The position numbers and the translations under genes were made by a program. From positions 9,187,001-9,251,000 of the forward strand of contig NC_092568.1 in NCBI RefSeq assembly GCF_037975245.1: a DNA stretch of 64,000 nucleotides, written 5' to 3'. The first letter of the stretch is position 1, and the number at the start of each line of letters is the position of its first letter. This stretch comes from Apostichopus japonicus. Its lineage: Eukaryota; Echinodermata; Holothuroidea; Aspidochirotida; Stichopodidae. Below are positions 1 to 41,715 of this stretch, piece by piece. Below the pieces are notes generated by a model. That model worked only from the letters and a program-made list of their open reading frames with translations. It had not been told where the DNA came from and ran no database searches.

Positions 1-29463
<29,463 letters not shown>

Positions 29464-31611
29464 TCTGTCGCACTATCTACCTGTTGAACCAATTTGAGAA
29501 ACAGAACATGTTCATGGTTACTGATTTGCTGAAAATTTCAGCGATATCATTCAGCTTACATTCCTAGTAAAGAAAGCGTACAGAAATTTGTACCGTAATG
29601 CTTCCCTTAACTAAAGGAATACTTTCCTTGCATTGATAATTCAGTTACAATACAGACCATATGGCGGCATATGGAACTTTGCATCCTGTGCTATAAGCCT
29701 AGCCTAGACATGTAGAGTAGCTGCGCTGAATGGACTGATAGATACCGTAAGTTGCAATTTAGTTGCGATGTTTGACAGTCAAGCTGTGAGGTCCTCACTT
29801 TTGAAATCAAATCTTAATCTACATCAGCCTCAATGAAAATCATTAAAATTTATATGTCTACAATGAATGAAGCAACAACTTTGTATGTTCAGTTACAGTA
29901 TGTCTCTTCATGAATTATTTCACCCATTAATGAGAACCGGGCTAAACCTGTCTACAGTAAACTTTAACACACTATGTGCAAAGTTTGCTGTAACCTTATC
30001 CTTACTTTGAGCATTTTGACTCGAGACCTGGGAGAAATCATGAAATACAGTGCCACTTTAAATTTGCAACTTTCCATTCACGTCAGGGTTAATTTGCAAA
30101 GCAGGGTTCATGTGAAAAGCAATGAAAACTGATTACTTTATTTTCAATATAACTGCACATGCCCAACCAATGCCCCTAAGAAATTATGCCAGTCAATCAT
30201 ATTCTTGTCTGTCAATAAACAATACCACTGTTATTCATCCATTTTGCTATTCCCATTTGAACACAGAACTTAGGCATATTGTTAGTAACAGTACACCTCA
30301 AACATTCTGATATAAGGCACACTGCTTCTCAACTTCAAATCTGGTACCAGTGTGGGTACTGTTCTAAATAATGTTCCCTTAAGTCACAAAGGAAGAGGAA
30401 CCCCTCACATTTATCCTCAGCTCCCATGATCCACAATATTTTGTCCTCCTTTATTCTTTCAGATAAAATATTGGAACCACAGGTAGGCTAGACAGTTTGG
30501 GATGTGCGTTAGGGTTAAGAGGACTGGATTAAAAGTATTGCATGGGAGTGAGACATGAAGCAAATGCTCTTACTTAGCCTATTAACTATCCTTAAGCAGC
30601 TGATGAACAGATTTTAATAGTATCACTGAAATTGCACAGGCAGAGAACTGACATAATGATTTTTGTGGGGGGCAGAGCAATTGCAGAATACCCTGCAACT
30701 CGCAAATCGCCTGCAACTCCTTGCCTGCAACTCCCTGCCTGCAACTCGCAATACTCTGCAACTCGCACACTTCCGGCTTTCTGAGACCTGCAATACTTTG
30801 TTTACTAATTACTAGCGTTGTATACTGTACTTCTGGTCATAATCTGTGAGATTTTAGAGTTGCGGGATATTCTGCAATTAAGCAGGGAAGGGCATACTAG
30901 GCCTAAGCCTACTTTAAACTTAAAGTCTGGTAAAAGTTAGGCTATACTGTACCATTCTAGTCTTAGGAACCCATTTACTGTACCCTCACAATCCAGTACT
31001 TAGTGTCTAGCCTCACTTAAAATTAAATCAGACCTAGGCTAGCCTAACTTACTAATACTTTTACTAGTACTAACTTAGCCTAGTAAAGGCCTTAGACTAG
31101 AGTTAAACTAACTATGATAGGCCTGACGTAAGGCCTAGCACAGAAATTAGAGGAAACTGTGAAACATGATGAAGTGAAACGGAGGACTTGCTAATATCGA
31201 CAGTTTTATTGCCTGAGTGAAGCATATGAATGATAGGGATTAGGTTAGGTCTACATATCCTAAGGCTACATAAACACTCCAATTTTCTACTTGCATTTAT
31301 TGTACATCAAGGTCCAGCATACAGCAGTGCTCAGGTTTGGTAACAATAATTTTAGCAATTACGTTGAACTTAAAACCTTAAACTCAGGTTAAAGATTCCG
31401 GCTGTTGATTTCATACAGACTTTCATGTCACAAAAACCGATTTGTAGCAAGTAGAAATATCATCTATGCCATTTCTGTAAAACACTTTGTAATTGGAGTA
31501 CTTCTCTGCAACGTCATACTATAAACCAATCACACCCATCTACGTTTCCAATGTTATTCTAGGTATATACCAAACAAATATATATTTAAAATATGACTCT
31601 TCCTCTCAGCT
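29464..31611. other. Intergenic region upstream of SEL1L
   Basis: No supported exon. It must hold the SEL1L 5' UTR and promoter, but I cannot place a TATA box or start site. A small minisatellite lies at 30690-30775. Confidence 0.5.
30690..30775. repeat. Short minisatellite CTGCAACTCGCAA
   Basis: Five to six imperfect copies of CTGCAACTC followed by GCAA or CTTGC, unit about 13-17 bp. Confidence 0.7.
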
Positions 31612-31684
31612 GATTCCGTGGTGTAGCGGTTATCACGTCTGCCTAACACGCAGACGGTCCCCGGTTCGATCCCGGGCGGAATCA
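31612..31684 (+). tRNA. tRNA-Val (anticodon AAC)
   Basis: A full 73-base cloverleaf: acceptor GATTCCG / CGGAATC, D arm GTGT..ATCAC, anticodon stem TCTGC/GCAGA with loop CTAACAC (AAC), T arm CCCGG-TTCGATC-CCGGG, discriminator A. The A-box (TGGTGTAGCGG) and B-box (GGTTCGATCCC) are intact. A pol III stop-like TTTT follows about 10 bases after the gene. It differs from the usual animal tRNA-Val mainly in stem pairs that stay matched, so it looks functional. Confidence 0.95.
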
Positions 31685-32165
31685 AAGCTAATTCTTTTGC
31701 GGTCTTGAGTATTACTTTTTTGGTCTGCTCCATTACGTACATTTGCATAGTTTGTTTTACTCAGTAATGTTTTCTCTTTCTTTCAGTTTATTAACAATTT
31801 CATCGTACAAGACTTGAAATAAAATACACCCAGTTACAATGTTTTCTGAGATAGTAAGTACACTGAGAGAAAGAATTAAGACGTTGCTTCTTGTTGAACA
31901 CACTGTTAATTAGTTGTTTGACTTGCTTTTATACGTTGAATTTGCTTTTCTATTTATTTTCACGATGTAAACCTTGTATATACATTTATCATTTTGTAAA
32001 TATATTACTGTTTTGTTCAATTGTCAATAAACTGAAAGAAATTTAACAGTCCATCTGAAGCTGAAATATTTTGCTTGCTAGATATTTCATTTCAGTGTTC
32101 GTATCATTTTCATGTTGACTTTTTTTTTATAAAAAAGAGGGTAATTTCTAAATGCCATTCTTGCG

Positions 32166-32309
32166 ATGATGAGCAGTGAAATTGTCGGTAAACTGAAACT
32201 AATGCTTTTCTGTTCAAGGGCTGCAAAGAATGTCGACAGGCTCAGATGGGACATTGGCGCTCTTTCGTATAGTACGGCCCAACGTATCATGGAATGCCAA
32301 CAGGGTCTG
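32166..32309 (+). CDS. Possible short exon of unknown gene
   Basis: A 48-codon open stretch (MMSSEIVGKLKLMLFCSRAA ... RIMECQQGL) ends at GGTCTG. The sequence restored by removing the transposon at 32312 would continue GTACGTAATG, a fair donor. The composition looks protein-like, but no partner exon with matching phase was found and there is no recognised homology. Confidence 0.2.
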
Positions 32310-32311
32310 GT

Positions 32312-34033
32312 CAGTGGCGTCACCAGACTTTTCAGTCTGGGGGGGCACAGGGGGGCACCAGCATTTTATGGGGGGCACTTAGGTGGATACGGATCGCCGT
32401 CCTGGGGGAGGGGTCTAAGGGGAGGGGGTTCCCCCTCCAGGCGCGGCAGAACGGGAAAATTATTGGGGGGGGGGGCTAATGTGTAGAGACTATCTAAGCG
32501 GAGCGCCACCATCGGTTGGCGCGGAGCGTACAAGAAATTTTTGGGTTTTTCAAACCCCCAGATGGCCGGAAACGGCAATTCCCGAGTGTTTAATGCTGCG
32601 AATACTTAGCCCTAAAATATGGGTCTCAAGCCTGCAATTTCTCAGATTGCACGTAAAAGTCTGTAAAAACATTGTAATTTGTATATTCGATGGTGTTTTA
32701 AGAGAGTAGCTATTACTCGTAGTGTACTCGCAAAGACGTTTTTGAGTGTAGTAAGGGGATGTTGGAGAACTGGCTGAAATGAAGCAAGTCCTTGGCCTAA
32801 GACGAAGTTGTGTTGCGCTTACCGGTACTCACACTCACTTCTTCCACTTTTCACGGGGCGTGAAGACGCGGTTGGGGTGACAATGTGGTCTATAGCCAGG
32901 GGACGGGCCGAGGGTCCCCCCAGCATTTACTAAAATTATTACACCTATATAGTATACGTGTGTTTCGGACAGATCGACAAGTATGCATTGAAAAATGGGC
33001 AGATGCACGTTTCGGAGCCTTGGTAAATATTGGGGGGGGGCTTATCATGCATTTGCTCCCTCAACTTTTTCATTGGGGGCTGAGCCCCCCAAGCCCCCCG
33101 GTGCCGCCGCCACTACCCCCTCCCCTTTGGAAAATTTTCGCTTACGGAGGATGGGCTAGATGCAAAATGCTGCCACATTTGATGCTAAATTCGATCTGAA
33201 GATATCTCCAGAAATTGCTATTTTTGAGGTAATGATTTTAACAAGGGGCAGAATTTTGCAGAGGATATGAACCACATGCTGTCGATATTATGCCTAACCC
33301 TATATCAATAGAACCTACATTTGTTGAATTAATGTGTGCATGACCCCCGACTCCTTTCTTGTCTTTCTCGTTTTCGCCCATTATCTATTAATATGTAACA
33401 GGTTCCAGCATCGTTATTGGCTCCTATCAGGGATCTCACCATGCAATCCAAAGTTTGATCACACATCGAGTATGGCTCAGTATGCAGGTGTGAACATTCG
33501 CCATTTGTTCCTACAAGCATCTCACCTCAAATGACCTCTGCACCCCCTACACAACAGGGTTAATATATGAGTCCACAAATATAGGCAAGTATGGTGCCTG
33601 CGGACCCTCACATTCTCACATTTCGTCAGCTCCTAACCTGTCAACCTCAGACCAAGGCAACATATTGCAGTACCCTCCCTTCTCACAGTCATGTAGCTCG
33701 CGAAGCGGACGTGTATATCCGCTGGTATGGCGTGAGCACTGACACATTCAATGTAAATATCGACACCTGTTGTGATGGCGCAGGTCACGACTTCGATACC
33801 CGACGTTCAAGGATAAACTTTTTCATTTTTTCGTAGCTCATTTGAAGAAAATACGAATTACTTTGCTTCTTTTTCCTTATGAAAAACCAACTCAGATGAT
33901 GGGAGTTGAATATAACAAAATATATATATATTTTTTTACCAACCCAAATCTCAGATGGGGGGGCACTCGGGGGGCACTGGGTTTTCCAGGGGGGCACGTG
34001 CCCCCCTGGCCCCCCCCCTTGGCGACGCCACTG
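32312..34033. mobile_element. hAT-like non-autonomous transposon with 8-bp target duplication
   Basis: Terminal inverted repeats CAGTGGCGTCACCA (left) and, as reverse complement of the right end, CAGTGGCGTCGCCA. Both ends are followed inward by G-rich GGGGGGCAC sequence. GGTCTGGT is repeated perfectly at 32304-32311 and 34034-34041, the 8-bp duplication expected of hAT elements. At 1722 bp it has no transposase ORF. It carries an inverted copy of the shared ~100-bp block (32489-32585), and G/C-rich stretches near 32890-33130 may be a nested element. Confidence 0.88.
32489..32585 (-). repeat. Shared transposon block, copy 1 (inverted)
   Basis: On the minus strand it reads ...TGCCGTTTCCGG..., then GCGCGGAGCG/CGCTCCGCGCCAACC, then GATGGTGGCGCTCCGCTTAG. 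The same block recurs at 41453, 57511, 58233, 58944 and 63657. Confidence 0.85.
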
Positions 34034-34520
34034 GGTCTGGTACGTAATGGCTGTTGATGGGTAGGTAATACCGAATGACACTTTCATTACTATGATCAGT
34101 TAAATAACAATTCGTCGCTATTTCGGGAGTGGATCTATAGATATTATAAAAGAATGCGGCTCTGGGGTCCTTGAGGCCGACTCCCCCAGTTAGTGGAGAT
34201 AAACACTTTTGATTGTGTTTTTGTGATATTAAACACCGCGGGGGGGGGGGGAGTGCACACCTGCACACCTATCAGGGATCCGCGTCTGGTCATGATAGGC
34301 AAAGTTATGGAAGACTTGTGTATTATTCGTTCCCTAGAGAAATGATTAAAAGTAGGCATTTCAGCGGCCATGGGCCCATGCCCATCTAGCAAATGTACCA
34401 ACTACTATATAGATTTGGGTGCAAGTGTGCCTGACGGCGACTCGATCAATTCCTTATCAAAATTACCTGCAAGAAGTGGCAGTGTGATTGCTGAATAACT
34501 GCGGCGAAATGACATAATAG

Positions 34521-34891
34521 CAAGGGCGTAGGAACCGGGGGGGCTGGGGGGGCGCCAGCCCCCCAGTGAAAAATGTGGAGGGGCGGAAGTATCATTCCGC
34601 CCCCCCGGTTCGCAGGTCAGAAAACCCCTTTTTCATTTCCAAATGAGAAAAAAAATCTCATTTGGAGCACCAAATTGCATCTAAGGCCAGTTGAAAATAC
34701 AAAATTAAGTTTACAAAATGGAGTGGGTGTTGAAGTGTGCTATACTGCACCAAATTGCATCTGAGGCCACCTGGAAATGCAAAAAATTCCAAAGGGGAGG
34801 GAGATACCCCCTCCCCTTAGACCCCTCCCCCAGGCCGGCCATTAGTCTTCAGCCCCCCCCCCCCACTCAAAAGTACCTTCCTACGCCACTG
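34521..34891. mobile_element. hAT-like MITE with 8-bp target duplication
   Basis: 371 bp. The left end CAAGGGCGTAGGAACC and the right end (reverse complement CAGTGGCGTAGGAAGG) are inverted repeats with few mismatches. CATAATAG flanks it perfectly at 34513-34520 and 34892-34899. The interior is C/G-rich near the ends and has no coding capacity. Confidence 0.87.
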
Positions 34892-34899
34892 CATAATAG

Positions 34900-37800
34900 G
34901 GTGGACCCTTCATTTGACATGAACGTATCTCCTATCCCACTGTGAAAATGGAGGGGGGGGGGGAATGGGGAATGATTCTGCCCGCGCGGCCCTCGCCTTT
35001 TTGAATGCACTCCACAACGCAATGGTAAATCATTCAGCCTCAGTGAAACATTGTTTTTCAAGAAACGCGTGCAAGGGGATACATTTTTCGATTATATACC
35101 TCAAGTAATCCATCGAAGTTTCGATCGAAATTTAAGCAAGAAGATGTCCATGAAACACGGACGTTTTGACAGATTACATGAAAAGTTCGTCCTAAATGTC
35201 CTAAATGTCAAAATATCAATAAAGTGTCGATATCAAATTTGATACGGTCAAGATTCGAAAATTTCCAAAGTTCAAATTCATTTCACGTTCTTAATCGAAC
35301 GCTTGGACAAGAAGTCGAGAATTTAAAGTGAACTTTCTTACTTTTGGAGTAACAAATTGAAATTTCGTTAAAAAAAAGTCGTAATTTCGAAAACGTGATC
35401 GAAATTTTGAGATGCAATATTTGAAAAGATCAAGAAAGTAGCCGATACTCTTTCAGTAAAATAAATCAATGTTGTTACTTTTGTTTTTGTTATATGGAAA
35501 CTTTCTCGAAATACTGAAGAGGTAAGATACAATCAATATATTTGAGTAATTGGTCTAAAATTTGACACCAAAAAACGATCCAGTCCAATTGCCGAATTTT
35601 CAAAATGATTGTAGAATTTTTGAGATAAAATACTCAACGTTTTCAGCAATTATTTGAAAAAGATAGTTGAAAATTTCAGACAAACCAGTCGATATTTCGA
35701 GATTCAAAGTTGGAAGTCCAAGAAACATAACATGAAATATGACTTGTCGAATATCTTGATTAGAAATTCGAAATTTTTATATGGAAAGTAGAAAAGTAGG
35801 AACTTTGAAAAGAAAACTGTTGTAATATTGAAGAAAAATCGAATCGACAGTGCATTGTGTTTTAATCGATCACAGGCATTATCATAATGCATAGACACCA
35901 CACTTAACCCCCACCCCCACATACTACGACTACGACCCCCCACCCCACCAACGTCTCCCGCTAATCTCGCTGGGTAATTAAATGTCACAGTGAATTTGTT
36001 CCTTAAAGTGGATTTCAATCTTTCACATATATGAACAAAAGTGTTCGGCAACAGAGTCTTCTGGGATCTAAAGAATGCCACGAAAAAGAACTGGACCGAT
36101 GATTTATACAAGATGCGATGCAGTCTGATCTCATGGCTTAATGACCATATACATGTTTGTGTTGGGAAATGACAGATATCTATATAGATGGATGTGATGT
36201 ATAACTCTATTTGCGATTTCCAATGGGTAATGTAGCCGATCACGTGATCAAATACTGACTAATGAAATTTGTAGATGCAAAAGTCCAAGCTCTGGGAAAC
36301 AGTGGGAATATTGAATTAGTCGAAACTTCGAAACAGCAGCTATAGTCTATATATATTATTTGTTTTATTACATATATTTTTAATGTCTTTAATAGGCTAC
36401 CGTAGAACTGTTTACGGTTATTGTGTGAAAGTGCGGCAGCTCTGTTGGACGGATCATTGTAAATAATTATATTGCCCATACATGAGGGCCATACATGTAG
36501 CCAGTATATCGATGAATCATTTCTACGTATAGTGCTTGGTGTGCACCCAGAGGAGGTTGAGCCGGAGCACAGGTGGCATGTACCCCACAATTTTGTGGAA
36601 AGTTTGTGGTCCCCCAGATTTAACCCTAGTAAGCTTAGGCCGCCCACTGAGCTGGCCTGCCTGCGCCATGTTCAGTTTGGGCTTTGATTTCTGCATATAG
36701 TGTTTAGAAGAGTTGTGTGCCTCCTCTCTATAATTCAATACCAATCGAACAATGAAACACCCACGAGTCACCCCGATCGATCATAAAGGGGGCACTGGGC
36801 CACCGCTGCTACGAAGACCGTGGTAGTCCCAATTAGCATACAACATGTACCTCTCTGTGGAAATCTCCAGATCAATACTGTCAGTGTTGTCGTAAAATAG
36901 ACCTCAATTTGTTTCTCGTACGATATACCATTCACACTGACATACCACAAGAAATCTTACATCTTGATTCAGGCTTTGGTATTTACGTATATATACTAGA
37001 TCAAATTTAGTTAATTTGACGCTGAAGTTTTCGTAAGGCTTTCTTGTTTCATCAAGGTACCCGTACGTGTTATTACAACAAGTTGATTAAACATCAGAAG
37101 TACTTGGCATTATAGACGAAACAGGTAAATATTTCAAGAATTAGAAATTAGAAAAAAAGAAAGAAATTAGATGGTATAAGTACAATTATTACCGTGTTTG
37201 TTTGTGTATATGAGATCTTCAAATATTGCAGAGTGTTTGAATTACTTTTGTTTCGTTTGACAGAGGAGTTTGCCAAATGTGAAACCACTCATCTGAAATG
37301 TAATTCGTTGGAATTATCACAATATAGAGTATCCTATACCGTAGTTTTATTCTCAAATGTTTGGGAATTTATGAATATTATTGCATATACGGTAGCATTC
37401 AAGTTAGTTTAAACATAATTGTGTAGATGCCCTGTGACAGTCTACAAAATGATTACTATTTCGAGGAACTATATAGTTCTGTAGTTTACTCGAAAGGAAT
37501 TATTGACAAATTTAAGTCTCTCAGAGTGAAAGGAAGCAATACAGGATATAGCCTATGTATGCATCATAAACGAAACTGTAGGATTCTGTAGAGGACCCCA
37601 TTTTCCAACCCCACCACCTTTTTGCGGCGTTTCATCCAAATACTTCGATGTGGAATGAGTCGTAATTGCCTCGTTCCCCACACCAGGTTTAACTAGAGGG
37701 TCAATAAGAGGACCTGGAAAATAGGGAGGGGTGCAGGAAAATATATGAAGAGTTCAAAAAAGGTGGCTAGTAAAATTTTTGTCCCCGGTCTCCGACCTAG

Positions 37801-37917
37801 CTAGCTCTCGAAGCCTCCGGCCAATCCCCCACCCCCAACCCCCATCCAATAAGTGAAGTTGCTGACCGCGTATGCTACGCCCATCACTGTTCATAGAATT
37901 CATATCTACGTTTACAG
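34900..37917. other. Gene-poor interval upstream of the unknown two-exon gene
   Basis: AT-rich with many TTCGAAATTT-like words between 35050 and 35800. No exon that I can support. It may hold 5' non-coding exons of the gene at 37956. Confidence 0.45.
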
Positions 37918-37955
37918 GAAATCCGAGTATAATAAATTCTGCAGTGAGGAAGACC

Positions 37956-38804
37956 ATGGGTGAGGAAATAGCCAAAGTGAAGGCTATGACAGCCAAGTAT
38001 CCTAACATAAGTGACCATTACAACTACAGTGAGCAACTCATGAGAGACTCCGTAATGGCTCTACATGGCATTATTCTTCAAGATATTAAACTTGGTAAAA
38101 AAGAACTCTTGAAAGATTCCAAATTTCTACAAGGTAGGCTTTATGAGACACTAACGTACATCCTCTCTCGTCAAGGGAAAGATGTTGAGCAAGTAATACT
38201 GGAACACGGTCATCCAAAACTGAAATATCTGCGCAGTCGCACTATAATACAGCCAAAGGTCGATTTGATCTTAGCGAAGCGTAAGCCGGAGTTGATCTTC
38301 ATAACAGCAGCAATGTTAAAAAAGGACAGTACCGGATATCAACCTGATATTAGAAGTGTTAAGACGGATATGGCCCGTTTGGCCTATCTGGTACTGGAGA
38401 GGGCCGTCAGGTGGGGCTTTTTCATTTGGACCGGTACCCTTGATGAGTTACGTCATTGGCAAATGTGTTATAACTATGACGAACTTTGTCAAGCAGAGGG
38501 TAACAAGACCAGTCATATCGTCTTACGGAGGGATGCGATGACCCTTCCCAGAGTGGGGCATCCCATACCGGCGTTCTACCAAGCCGAACTGTTATTGAAC
38601 CGTATCGCACCGGAGTTTTGTATTCGGTTATATCGCATCACTCCAGAAATGACAATGTGGGAAGATAAAGACGATGACGTAAGCCGGTTGAAAGATTTCT
38701 ATAAGATGCAGAGTCAGTTACACACCGGGTACGGTATGTGGGGCATCAACGAACAGATTCGAAACGTGAGAGGACAGGTGATGAAAGTACGAGACTATGT
38801 ACAT
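37956..38804 (+). CDS. Unknown gene, first coding exon
   Basis: 849 nt, open throughout, ending MKVRDYVH before donor GTAAGT. It contains most of the protein. Confidence 0.75.
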
Positions 38805-39350
38805 GTAAGTAGAGGCCTTATGTAAAGTACTATATGGATACACATCGTTCCACTTCATGGAATCATTTCATGGATTAAACCGAAACAGTATAAACCCCTA
38901 TGAACTCAAGATATGCATGTGTGCGCGGACTGGGGTTATGTGCGTGGATGTATATGTGTCTATGCGTGTGTTTGTGTGCGTGAAGGATCGATGTATGTGT
39001 GCTAGATTCGTCTTTGCGTGCGTGATTCTCTATTGAACTTGTTCAACTTATCCAGTACCATACATTCCGGAGAATAAATCTTTTTTACATAATTGATAGT
39101 GGGTAGATATGTTAATGTGTTTGTTGTTTCATTCTTTCACCAGGCAAGTTTATTTGAACGTGCTCGCGCCTTGCTTATGATGGCGCGTGTCATGTTCACA
39201 GATCTTGTGGTTGTCAAGACGCTCGACAGCAAAGAAATCGAAGAAACAGACTACCTGAAATCGCACATGCTGGAACTAAAAAGCGCCATCGAAGATGGTC
39301 TCCATAGAAACAATCCTAGCAGTGAGGAGAGTAGCAGCGACGATGAATGA
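37956..39350 (+). CDS. Unrecognised 351-residue protein, two coding exons
   Basis: Exon 37956-38804 (283 codons) and exon 39144-39350 (68 codons plus TGA) join in phase 0 across GTAAGTAG...TTTCACCAG. The ATG is in a strong context (GACCATGGG). An acceptor TTTACAG at 37911-37917 lies 38 bases upstream with an open frame, so 5' exons, coding or not, are likely. The protein looks mostly helical and soluble: KVKAMTAKYPNISDHYNYSE near the start, a central LARLAYLVLERAVRWG-type helix, and WQMCYNYDEL. It ends in an acidic serine cluster (SSEESSSDDE) resembling casein kinase 2 sites. No signal peptide or membrane span. I recognise no domain. Even codon use and a clean second exon support a real gene. 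Confidence 0.75.
39144..39350 (+). CDS. Unknown gene, last exon
   Basis: Acceptor CTTTCACCAG. Codes ASLFERARALLMMARVMFTD, then a charged helix and the acidic serine tail, stop TGA at 39348. Confidence 0.75.
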   Translation, partial: ASLFERARALLMMARVMFTDLVVVKTLDSKEIEETDYLKSHMLELKSAIEDGLHRNNPSSEESSSDDE

Positions 39351-39599
39351 CGTCACGAATGTGAAATGTGAGAATAAGAAGAAAAATCTTGCAACAATTA
39401 TGCGTGTATACTTAATTAGATATGTGACCAATCTCCTCCGACCCAGAGGACGTGAAGCGAGGATGGGTGGTATGTGTGTGTGTGTGTGTGGGGGGGGGAT
39501 CACCGCCATTTGATGGCTACCCAAGCATGACAGCAACCTATCGCGGCTTTAACAGTTATGAACTTGGGCGCTGTTCTCTACGGCATATATATATACATA

Positions 39600-39913
39600 C
39601 AGTAGCGTAACTAGGCCGGTGCGTTCGCCGTGGTCCCAGTCCCGTGGGTAGTCATTGACATTAATCATTTTACCGAATCAATCATCCACTGATAAAATGG
39701 CTAGTACTGATATCAATCATGAAGCTAGTAAACCAAACGGACCCGTGTACTATTTAGGGACGCAGAGTTCCATATCCGGGCGGTTATAAGTGCCAAATAT
39801 ATCAAACGAATTGCTCCCCTCGGTACAAACCATGGTTGTCCTAGGGTGCGTATAATTTTTGCAATGGACTCTCCTTATTTCTATTGCTACAAGGGGGCCT
39901 TGTTACGCCACTA
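39600..39913. mobile_element. Short TIR element of the hAT-like type
   Basis: CAGTAGCGTAACTAGGCC at 39600 and the reverse complement of the right end, AGTGGCGTAACAAGGCC, match at most positions. No 8-bp flank duplication is visible. Homology with 51535 continues past the right end, so the insertion is old. Confidence 0.5.
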
Positions 39914-40270
39914 CTTCAGGCCTTTTCACAATACCCCACCAGCCCCCCAACCCAACTCTATACCACTCCCCGTCGGATCCCACGATAAGTTATATGTTCC
40001 GATCATTACTGTAACATAAGAAGGCTTATAAAGTGGCTTTGTATTTTCCAGTGTTATTAGAAGTAAAGATGTTTTTTTTATTTTCCAAATATTTCTTTTT
40101 TCATTGCTTATTGTTATATCACATGTCATCTCGTCACTTCATGACACATTGCAATTATATTATGTAGGTGCTTTTATGTCAGGAATACGAAACCCTTAGC
40201 TCACCAACTGATCGGAATGTTGGCAGCTGTTGTCTATCACCATGGTTAATTAATCGACAGTCCGATACCT
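39835..40270. repeat. Dispersed repeat D, copy 1
   Basis: Shares blocks in the same order with 51535-52145: AATGGACT..TATTTCTATTGCT, ACGCCACT..CTTCAGG..TTCTCACAA-type sequence, and TGCTTT.ATRTCAGGAATACGAA.CCC. Gaps and substitutions are many. Confidence 0.55.
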
Positions 40271-41291
40271 AAGTAACTACATCTTATGTTAGATAATTAT
40301 CCAGTCATTGACCTTTCAACTTTTGTTTCAACGTTGAGAACAGCAACATGTATTTCTTGCGATCCGGAGACCGCGAGCTTTATGTGATTATTTCTATATC
40401 CTGTATTTTCTCTACTGTAATATGGCACCCAGTGATGCATTATGTTAATAATAATAATAAATACATTTTCAAGATCTAATGCATCACTACATCATTTTAT
40501 CAATCCCGTAAACCACGCACACATACACACACACACGCACACGCACATTATATATGTATAACGAATGTAATGGTTTTTTTTTTACTGTTTGAATGGGTAA
40601 AGCTTTGTTAATATTACCGTCTCGTTGCAATCTGCCCGACGTTTCACTGAGTGACGTCACGCATTAAATTGTTATCAGACCCTATTTTACAGTAAACCTA
40701 TCAATGTGTTTCTGACAGGATGTTTAGAACTCAACGCAAAAAAATGCAGTTTTCACTTACCCCGTGTGATCGAACAATCTGATATAAATTTTACCAGATT
40801 ATTTCACTTTCTGTCAAAGCCGATATAATTGTAAATAAACAAACTTTATGATCAGAAAGTCAGTTTTCACATCTTGATTTATAATTGACATAATTTTGTT
40901 ACTTAACTAACCAGGCTGTACATACACCCATAACTCCAGCGCATCATATTTCCATACGATAGTAATATACTATGGAAGTGCGGAGTAAAGTTCAGCATGG
41001 GTTACACAAGGGGGCCGAACATTACCTATGGGTGTTAGGAGGTTGATGCAATATTCATCAACCGTCAATTTCTCTCCTATATTTGCAATCGTTATGAGCA
41101 GTCTCAAAGCAAAAGTTATTTTTTAGGGGATTGGGATGGAGTGATTGGGGCAGGGGGTTGGTTTGTGGGTATAAGGGGGAAGCAATATGGGCAACAACTA
41201 TCACTATTAACTAAAAGGGCTGCTTTTGACTACGGACAATTTTAACCGGGTCGATATCTTAAGCAACAGACAATTCTGTTCCATGACGTCG

Positions 41292-41635
41292 CAGGGGCGT
41301 CGGAGCCGGTACAATATTCACGGCGCTAAAAAAAAAGAAGTAGGACTAAGGGGAAAAACTGGCAAAAAATAAAGAACCAATATGAGACATACTTCAAAAT
41401 TTCATACTTCATATTTCAGAAGATTAGTCGGGTGGCAGGGGTCTTGTTTTCAAGCTCGGGAAGTGCCATTTCCTGCAATCTGGGAGACATTCTTTCAAAA
41501 TTTTCTCCATTACGCTATGCGCCATCCATGGTGGGGCGTAGCGCAGTTTGACCTACCAAACGTCCCCCGATAATTATGATAGATGGCGACACTCTGACCT
41601 TCCGTACCAATCCTAAATAGCTTCCGACGCCCCTG
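41292..41635. mobile_element. hAT-like MITE containing the shared block
   Basis: 344 bp with ends CAGGGGCGTCGGAGCC and, reversed, CAGGGGCGTCGGAAGC; 13 outer bases match. The flanks (TGACGTCG / CGTCACTG) are not a clean duplication. The internal block at 41453-41552 is shared with five other sites. Confidence 0.75.
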
Positions 41636-41715
41636 CGTCACTGGGTATCTTCATCTTGACTGTCCGTTGGGAAGATTCAGGATACTGTAAGATGATATAA
41701 AAGGATCGTCTTTTA

